From contig CAZHVO010000017.1 of assembly GCA_964536195.1 (NCBI GenBank), positions 1 to 18,308 on the forward strand: 18,308 bases of DNA, written 5' to 3'. The DNA is from Susulua sp964536195 (GTDB taxonomy: Bacteria > Omnitrophota > Gorgyraeia > Duberdicusellales > 4484-171). The notes under the pieces are model-generated. The model ran no database searches, was not told the origin of the DNA, and worked only from the letters and a program-made list of their open reading frames with translations. Made by a program: the position numbers and the translations under genes. Position 1 is the first letter of the stretch; each line of letters begins with the position of its first letter. This document shows, piece by piece, positions 13,752 to 18,308 of this stretch.

Positions 13752-16334
13752 TTGAGGTTTGATAAATTTACATTTAAAGCACAAGAAGTTGTGGAAGCGG
13801 CTACTGAGACAGCGCGTCGTCTAAAAAATCAAGAGATTGATACAGCCCACCTTCTTTTAGGAATGCTGTCGGTTCAAGAAAGTATTGCCTTAACTATACT
13901 AGAAAAAACCGGTGCAGACATAGCATTACTTAAGCGTCAAGTTGAGGCGATTTTAGAGAAAAAGCCTCAAGTAGAAGGTGCGGCGGTTCAGGAATACCTG
14001 TCTACTCATTTACACAGCATATTCAATCAGGCATTTGTTGAGGCCGAACGAGTAAAAGACGAATATGTAAGTATGGAACATTTCTTACTCTCTATTTGTG
14101 AATATAAAGGAGACGAGGAGATAAATGCCTTGTTAAAGCATCATAATATTACAAAAGCAGTAATTTTAAAAATAATGAAAGAAATAAGGGGGGTGCATAG
14201 GGTTATGGATCAAAATCCTGAAGCTAAATTCCAGGCTCTTGAACGTTATGGAAGAGATTTAACAAAACTTGCCGAAGATGGCAAATTAGATCCGGTTATT
14301 GGACGAGATGAGGAAATAAGAAGAGCGATACAGATTTTGTCAAGACGCACTAAGAATAATCCTGTATTAATTGGTGATCCCGGTACAGGTAAGACCGCGA
14401 TTGCCGAAGGCCTGGCTAAACGAATTGCCGATGGCGATGTTCCTACTACATTAAAAAATAAAAGAATTTTTGCTCTTGACTTAGGCGCCCTTATTGCCGG
14501 AGCTAAATTCAGAGGAGAATTCGAGGATAGGCTAAAGGCGGTTTTAAAGGAGATACATGCTAAAGGGGGTGAGATAATCTGTTTTATTGATGAATTACAT
14601 ACTTTAGTCGGTGCCGGAGGGGCAGAAGGGGCTGTAGATGCTTCAAACATGCTCAAGCCTGCTTTGGCTCGGGGTGAGCTAAGATGTATCGGCGCCACAA
14701 CTCTTGATGAATATCGTAAGTATGTTGAAAAAGATAAAGCTCTTGAAAGGCGTTTTCAGCCGATTCTCATTGGTGAGCCATCGGTTGAAGATACTATAGC
14801 AATACTTCGAGGACTAAAAGAAAAATACGAGATCTATCATGGAGTAAAGATTAAGGACGATGCTTTAATAAGTGCAGCAACCCTATCTGACAGATATATC
14901 ACCAATAGATTTCTTCCTGATAAGGCAATCGATTTAATTGACGAATCTGCCTCTAAACTGCGGATAGAAATAGACAGTCTTCCTACCGAAATTGATGAGC
15001 TTGAACGCAAGATTATGCAGCTTGAAATTGAAAAACAGGCGCTTAAGAAGGAGAAAGATGCTTCATCCAAAGAGCGCCTTAAAAAGTTAGAATCCACGCT
15101 AGCTGAAATTCGCGAAAAATCACGCATTTTAAGGTCAAACTGGGAAAAAGAAAAGGATTTGATTGAATCCATCAGGAAGATAAAGGCCGATCTTGAAAAA
15201 GCGAAACTCGATGAAGAAAAATACGAGAGAGAAGCACGTTTGGAAAAAGTTGCCGAGATTAGATATGGGACAATCAGGGAGCTTGACAGGAAGTTAGCTG
15301 AGCAAAGCAAAAAGCTTCACGAAACCCAAAAGAAAAGCAAAATGCTTAAAGAGGAAGTAGATGAAGAAGACATTGCTCAAATAGTATCCAAATGGACCGG
15401 TATTCCTATTTCTAAGCTTTTAGAAGGGGAAGTAGAAAAACTTATTTCTATGGAGGAACGGCTTAAGCAAAGAGTAATTGGGCAGGATCAGGCTATATCG
15501 GTAATTTCTAATGCGGTTAGGCGTTCCCGTGCAGGTATTTCCGATCTTAACCGGCCAATAGGGTCATTTATTTTTATGGGGCCAACAGGTGTGGGGAAAA
15601 CTTATTTAGCTAAAACACTTGCCTGGTTTTTATTTGACGATGAAAATGCACTAACCAGGATTGATATGTCTGAATATATGGAAAAACATGCGGTAAGCCG
15701 TTTAATCGGGGCGCCTCCGGGATATGTCGGGTATGAAGAAGGTGGTCAGCTTACTGAAAAGATAAGGCGCAGGCCTTATTCGGTTATTCTTTTTGATGAA
15801 ATAGAAAAGGCCCATCACGACGTGTTCAATATCCTACTTCAGATACTAGAAGATGGACGGCTTACCGATGGCCAGGGCAGAGTAGTTAACTTTAAAAATA
15901 CGGTTATAATTATGACTTCTAATATTGGCGGTCAGTATTTCCAGGAAGGATCATATACCCAAGAGGACATTAAGAGTAAAGTAATCGACGAAATGAAAAG
16001 ATATTTAAGGCCAGAGTTTATAAACAGGATTGATGAGACTGTTATATTTAATAAACTCTCGGAGTCAGATGTTGAAAAGATAGTGGGTCTTCAGCTGAAC
16101 GAACTAAAAACTAAACTTAAAAAAAAGAATATGACTTTGGATATTTCTAAAGAGGCCAAGAGAAAAATTGCCAAGGAAGGATATGATCCTGATTTTGGGG
16201 CAAGGCCTTTACGGCGTTTACTTCAGAGGGAAATTGAAGATGTCCTTGCTTTAAAAATTTTAAATGGTGATTACAAAAGCGGGGATAAGGTTATTGTAGA
16301 TATTGATCCAAAGACCGGGAAGTTAAACCTATGA
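13752..16334 (+). CDS. clpB: ATP-dependent disaggregase ClpB
   Basis: Hexameric AAA+ chaperone that pulls proteins out of aggregates together with DnaK/DnaJ. 860 residues, standard length. N-domain 1-145; first AAA+ with Walker A GDPGTGKT (208-215), Walker B FIDEL (278-282) and pore loop KFRGEFE; coiled-coil middle domain about 401-535, the long insertion that marks ClpB rather than ClpA or ClpC; second AAA+ with GPTGVGKT (610-617), ILFDEIEKAH and pore loop GYVGYEEGG; C-terminal GARPLRRLLQ. No UvrB/C (M.cn) motif or ClpP-docking IGF loop is seen. It starts at TTG 13752 with AAGGAGG seven bases upstream; the next in-frame starts would cut the N-domain. Its TGA overlaps the ATG of a dnaJ-like gene in an ATGA junction, and that gene stops after a few codons. 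Confidence 0.96.
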   Translation: MRFDKFTFKAQEVVEAATETARRLKNQEIDTAHLLLGMLSVQESIALTILEKTGADIALLKRQVEAILEKKPQVEGAAVQEYLSTHLHSIFNQAFVEAERVKDEYVSMEHFLLSICEYKGDEEINALLKHHNITKAVILKIMKEIRGVHRVMDQNPEAKFQALERYGRDLTKLAEDGKLDPVIGRDEEIRRAIQILSRRTKNNPVLIGDPGTGKTAIAEGLAKRIADGDVPTTLKNKRIFALDLGALIAGAKFRGEFEDRLKAVLKEIHAKGGEIICFIDELHTLVGAGGAEGAVDASNMLKPALARGELRCIGATTLDEYRKYVEKDKALERRFQPILIGEPSVEDTIAILRGLKEKYEIYHGVKIKDDALISAATLSDRYITNRFLPDKAIDLIDESASKLRIEIDSLPTEIDELERKIMQLEIEKQALKKEKDASSKERLKKLESTLAEIREKSRILRSNWEKEKDLIESIRKIKADLEKAKLDEEKYEREARLEKVAEIRYGTIRELDRKLAEQSKKLHETQKKSKMLKEEVDEEDIAQIVSKWTGIPISKLLEGEVEKLISMEERLKQRVIGQDQAISVISNAVRRSRAGISDLNRPIGSFIFMGPTGVGKTYLAKTLAWFLFDDENALTRIDMSEYMEKHAVSRLIGAPPGYVGYEEGGQLTEKIRRRPYSVILFDEIEKAHHDVFNILLQILEDGRLTDGQGRVVNFKNTVIIMTSNIGGQYFQEGSYTQEDIKSKVIDEMKRYLRPEFINRIDETVIFNKLSESDVEKIVGLQLNELKTKLKKKNMTLDISKEAKRKIAKEGYDPDFGARPLRRLLQREIEDVLALKILNGDYKSGDKVIVDIDPKTGKLNL

Positions 16335-16375
16335 AGGATTATTATGCGATTTTAGGGGTTGCCATGCTGAGTTAA
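16331..16375 (+). pseudogene. Truncated dnaJ-like gene, first ten codons only
   Basis: Starts at ATG 16331, overlapping the clpB stop (ATGA). It reads MKDYYAILGV, the canonical opening of DnaJ J-domains, and then turns into AMLS and a stop within a palindromic repeat. The remaining J-domain (tripartite helices, HPD) is nowhere in the following 50 bases before pyruvate kinase. Either the gene was cut by insertion of the repeat and deletion, or the assembly jumped between repeat copies at 16361. J-proteins work with ClpB and DnaK, so the original neighbour relation makes sense. Confidence 0.7.
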
Positions 16376-16407
16376 GGCGAAGCTGCGACTTCGAAACAGG
16401 CCTTAGC
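16361..16407. repeat. REP-like palindrome at the dnaJ break
   Basis: GTTAAGGC (16371-16378) pairs with GCCTTAGC (16400-16407), and inside it GAAG (16379-16382) pairs with CTTC (16389-16392). The left flank GCCATGCTGAG is typical of CTGAG/GCGAA-type intergenic repeats, the same broad class as 2946-2980. The dnaJ similarity ends exactly where this element begins. Confidence 0.6.
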
Positions 16408-16426
16408 TTATAGCAGATGGAATAAT

Positions 16427-17479
16427 ATGGTTAAAACAAAGATTATATGTACTTTAGGGCCTTCGAGTGAGCATATTACTACACTCCGAAAAATGATTTT
16501 GGGAGGAATGGATGTAGCCAGACTTAATTTTTCCCATGGAAGCCACAAAGAACATATGGTCCGTATGAGCTTAATCAGAAAGTTAAATAAAAAATATCGT
16601 CGTCATATAAGGATTCTACAAGACCTTGAAGGTTATCGGATACGAATAGGAAAATTTAAGGGTAGCAGCAAAAAATCAATCGAATTAAAAAAACGTCAAA
16701 GCGTTTATCTAAGCAACCAAAGCAATCTGAATGATGATGGAATTATACCGTTTGATTATGATGGTTCTTTGCAGGATATAAAAACCGGTAGTTTTATATA
16801 TATAGATGATGGTTATATTGCCCTTAGAGTGAAATTTGTATCAAAAAAACGGATACAAGCAGAAGTGATTGTACCGGGAACATTAAAGGAGAATAAAGGG
16901 GTTAATATCCCGGGCATTAAGCTTAGGTTTAAAGATTTAACTGAAAAAGACAAAATAGATTTACAATTCGGGATAAAAAACAAAGTAGATTTCATCGCTC
17001 AGTCATTTGTAAGGAACAAGGATGATGTTTTTAATATAAAGAAAATCGTAAATTCTAGTAGAGTTAACCCGGGAATTATCGCGAAGATTGAAAACCGGGA
17101 GGGGATTAAGAATATCGATGAAATAATTAAAGTTGCAGATGGCATTATGATAGCCCGGGGAGACATGGGCGTTTCTTTACCGGTGTATAAAGTCCCGGTA
17201 TTGCAGAAAATGATCATAAAAAAGTGTATCAAGAAAAAAAAGATGGTGATTACTGCTACCCAAATGCTTGAGAGTATGACTGAGCATAAGCGGCCGACAC
17301 GTGCTGAGGTAAGTGACATCGCAAATGCTGTGTTGGATGGTTCGAATTACTTAATGCTTTCGGCAGAGTGCGCCATAGGCGCATATCCTGTTGAAGCGGT
17401 AAAGATGATGAATAGTATTATAAAGTTCACAGAATCTGCTGTAAAAAAGGGGCAGACACCTTTTTCTCTGAATTTTTAA
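16427..17479 (+). CDS. Short pyruvate kinase lacking the C-terminal domain
   Basis: Glycolytic enzyme type that converts phosphoenolpyruvate and ADP to pyruvate and ATP. Its 350 residues cover the barrel (A) and lid (B) domains only; the C domain of usual enzymes (about 470 residues), which carries the allosteric site, is missing. TLGPSS, ARLNFSHG (Arg32, Asn34, Ser36), IIAKIENREG (Lys220, Glu222), ARGDMG (Asp246) and VITATQMLESM (Thr278) are intact and fall at the positions known from E. coli PykF. The loop that normally reads DLxGPKIR is here DLEGYRIR, losing the proline. The protein is unusually rich in lysine. It starts at ATG 16427 with no strong ribosome binding site, just after the repeat that cuts dnaJ. 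It may be a short, unregulated Pyk or a paralogue with altered activity. The symbol pyk is not assigned for that reason. Confidence 0.85.
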   Translation: MVKTKIICTLGPSSEHITTLRKMILGGMDVARLNFSHGSHKEHMVRMSLIRKLNKKYRRHIRILQDLEGYRIRIGKFKGSSKKSIELKKRQSVYLSNQSNLNDDGIIPFDYDGSLQDIKTGSFIYIDDGYIALRVKFVSKKRIQAEVIVPGTLKENKGVNIPGIKLRFKDLTEKDKIDLQFGIKNKVDFIAQSFVRNKDDVFNIKKIVNSSRVNPGIIAKIENREGIKNIDEIIKVADGIMIARGDMGVSLPVYKVPVLQKMIIKKCIKKKKMVITATQMLESMTEHKRPTRAEVSDIANAVLDGSNYLMLSAECAIGAYPVEAVKMMNSIIKFTESAVKKGQTPFSLNF

Positions 17480-18308
17480 GACTTGTTATGTATTTTTTTG
17501 AGACAGCTATCGAGGATTGGCCGCGGTATATGGTGGGTAAGATAATAACAAAAAAAGCAATGATTTGTGGTTTTACCCGGGAAACGTATTCCCGAGGATT
17601 CAAGTTGTTTTCTGATCACGTGTAGTCCAGATTCGAAAACAGTGGAGACAAACTGGTTTCGTTTAGCATTTAGCAAAAGTTGTTTCGGGCTATCACGTTT
17701 TATCGAACCGATAGTAAGAATATCTGCCTCGTGGGCGTATCCGCAGCAGGGTTTTACCGTTTGATCCGAAAGTACGAAAAAAATATGACCGGGACCTTTA
17801 CAGAAGTCGTCTTCAAACCATTTTCCATCCCAGGGATTTTTTAACCGGACCGCCTTGCCGACAGGACTAAGGTTAAAAGAAAAAATATTGATGAGAAGAT
17901 CTTTGTTTTTTATGCTGGCTTTCTGAGAAGTTAATCCGGTAAAGCGAGCTTTGAGGATCTTGGCAAGATTTTTAAGTTTTGTTCTGGTTTCAGCCTCTCT
18001 GGTTCCTTTTACGCTGGAGATCGAAACGATATTAGGCAGTGTCCAGATTTGACTCGCAACTTTTATAAACGAGGCGACTTTTCGTAAGTCTTGTTTGTGA
18101 AAAGCATCAACGCTTACGAAGAACCTACCGTCGTATCCGCAGAGGAAAAGTTGATTCAAAACTGAGGATAATTCCTTTTTGGTTTTGAACCAGACAGCGT
18201 TAGTTATTATATGATCAAAAAACATTTTACAGCGGACTCCTTCTTTCGAGATTTGGCAGAGAAAGTCAAGGGCATAAAATGGTTCACCTCCGGTAAAGCC
18301 TATCCGTT
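17476..18308 (-). CDS. Radical SAM protein with a SPASM-like C-terminus, 5' end outside the window
   Basis: The frame stays open to the window edge, so the ATG at 18223-18225 is not the true start. The 27 codons upstream read RIGFTGGEPFYALDFLCQIS, with the GGEP motif of radical SAM enzymes that contacts S-adenosylmethionine. The CxxxCxxC cluster motif must lie just beyond the edge. The barrel follows (FFVSVDAFHKQDLRK and onward), and then a cysteine-rich C-terminus: FCKGPGHIFFVLSDQTVKPC, a second adjacent Cys, Gly, and near the end CFFCYYL. That layout, C-x-n-G-x5-G-x-V-x-P-CC, is the SPASM or twitch type that holds extra iron-sulfur clusters in peptide-modifying and related enzymes. The substrate is unknown. 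Its TAA overlaps the TAA of the convergent pyruvate kinase gene in the bases TTAA. Confidence 0.85.
   Translation of the reverse strand, partial: RIGFTGGEPFYALDFLCQISKEGVRCKMFFDHIITNAVWFKTKKELSSVLNQLFLCGYDGRFFVSVDAFHKQDLRKVASFIKVASQIWTLPNIVSISSVKGTREAETRTKLKNLAKILKARFTGLTSQKASIKNKDLLINIFSFNLSPVGKAVRLKNPWDGKWFEDDFCKGPGHIFFVLSDQTVKPCCGYAHEADILTIGSIKRDSPKQLLLNAKRNQFVSTVFESGLHVIRKQLESSGIRFPGKTTNHCFFCYYLTHHIPRPILDSCLKKIHNKS

Noticed and set aside
13752..16334. ClpC or ClpA instead of ClpB
   Set aside because: The long middle coiled coil of about 130 residues is present, and neither the short ClpC linker motif nor a ClpP-binding loop is seen.

Overview
The window looks like a piece of a metagenome-assembled genome from an AT-rich, Gram-negative bacterium. 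Two 10-base N runs inside one gene are scaffold joins. Outer-membrane-type proteins, a secreted protein with an N-terminal KxGKxxxxxI module, a short pyruvate kinase and a SPASM-like radical SAM protein would fit Candidatus Omnitrophota or a related lineage. That placement is inference from protein style, not proven here.

Layout. 1-2227: a DEAD-box RNA helicase (774-1916) flanked by two decayed copies of the same helix-turn-helix coding segment on the minus strand, plus an unexplained 49-codon ORF. 2228-3308: a secreted protein and a small membrane protein with repeat elements around them. 3446-5723: a catalase-peroxidase gene (katG) with a strong promoter, a LysR-type operator candidate and two assembly gaps. 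5862-7142 (minus strand): a two-gene unit of a YbaN-like DUF454 inner-membrane protein and an outer-membrane-type protein. 7393-8776: a DUF481 outer-membrane protein with a consensus promoter. A second copy of that promoter and its downstream sequence lies after the gene and leads into a GC-rich structured intergenic RNA candidate with an intrinsic terminator. 8777-11942: typA/bipA and a PIF1-like helicase, closed by a terminator. 11998-12262: two consecutive promoter/hairpin/terminator units. 12279-13541: a secreted TPR protein. 13752-16334: clpB, overlapping the first ten codons of a truncated dnaJ. 16427-17479: a short pyruvate kinase. 17476-18308 (minus strand, runs off the edge): a radical SAM protein.

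Functional themes are protein and RNA quality control (DEAD-box helicase, ClpB, a broken J-protein, TypA), oxidative stress defence (KatG) and the cell envelope. The genes are mostly single units with their own promoters rather than one pathway. The least explained material is between genes: four copies of a short dispersed repeat, REP-like palindromes, a duplicated promoter and three candidate small RNAs or leaders. I see no CRISPR array, rRNA, intact tRNA, intact transposase or toxin-antitoxin pair.
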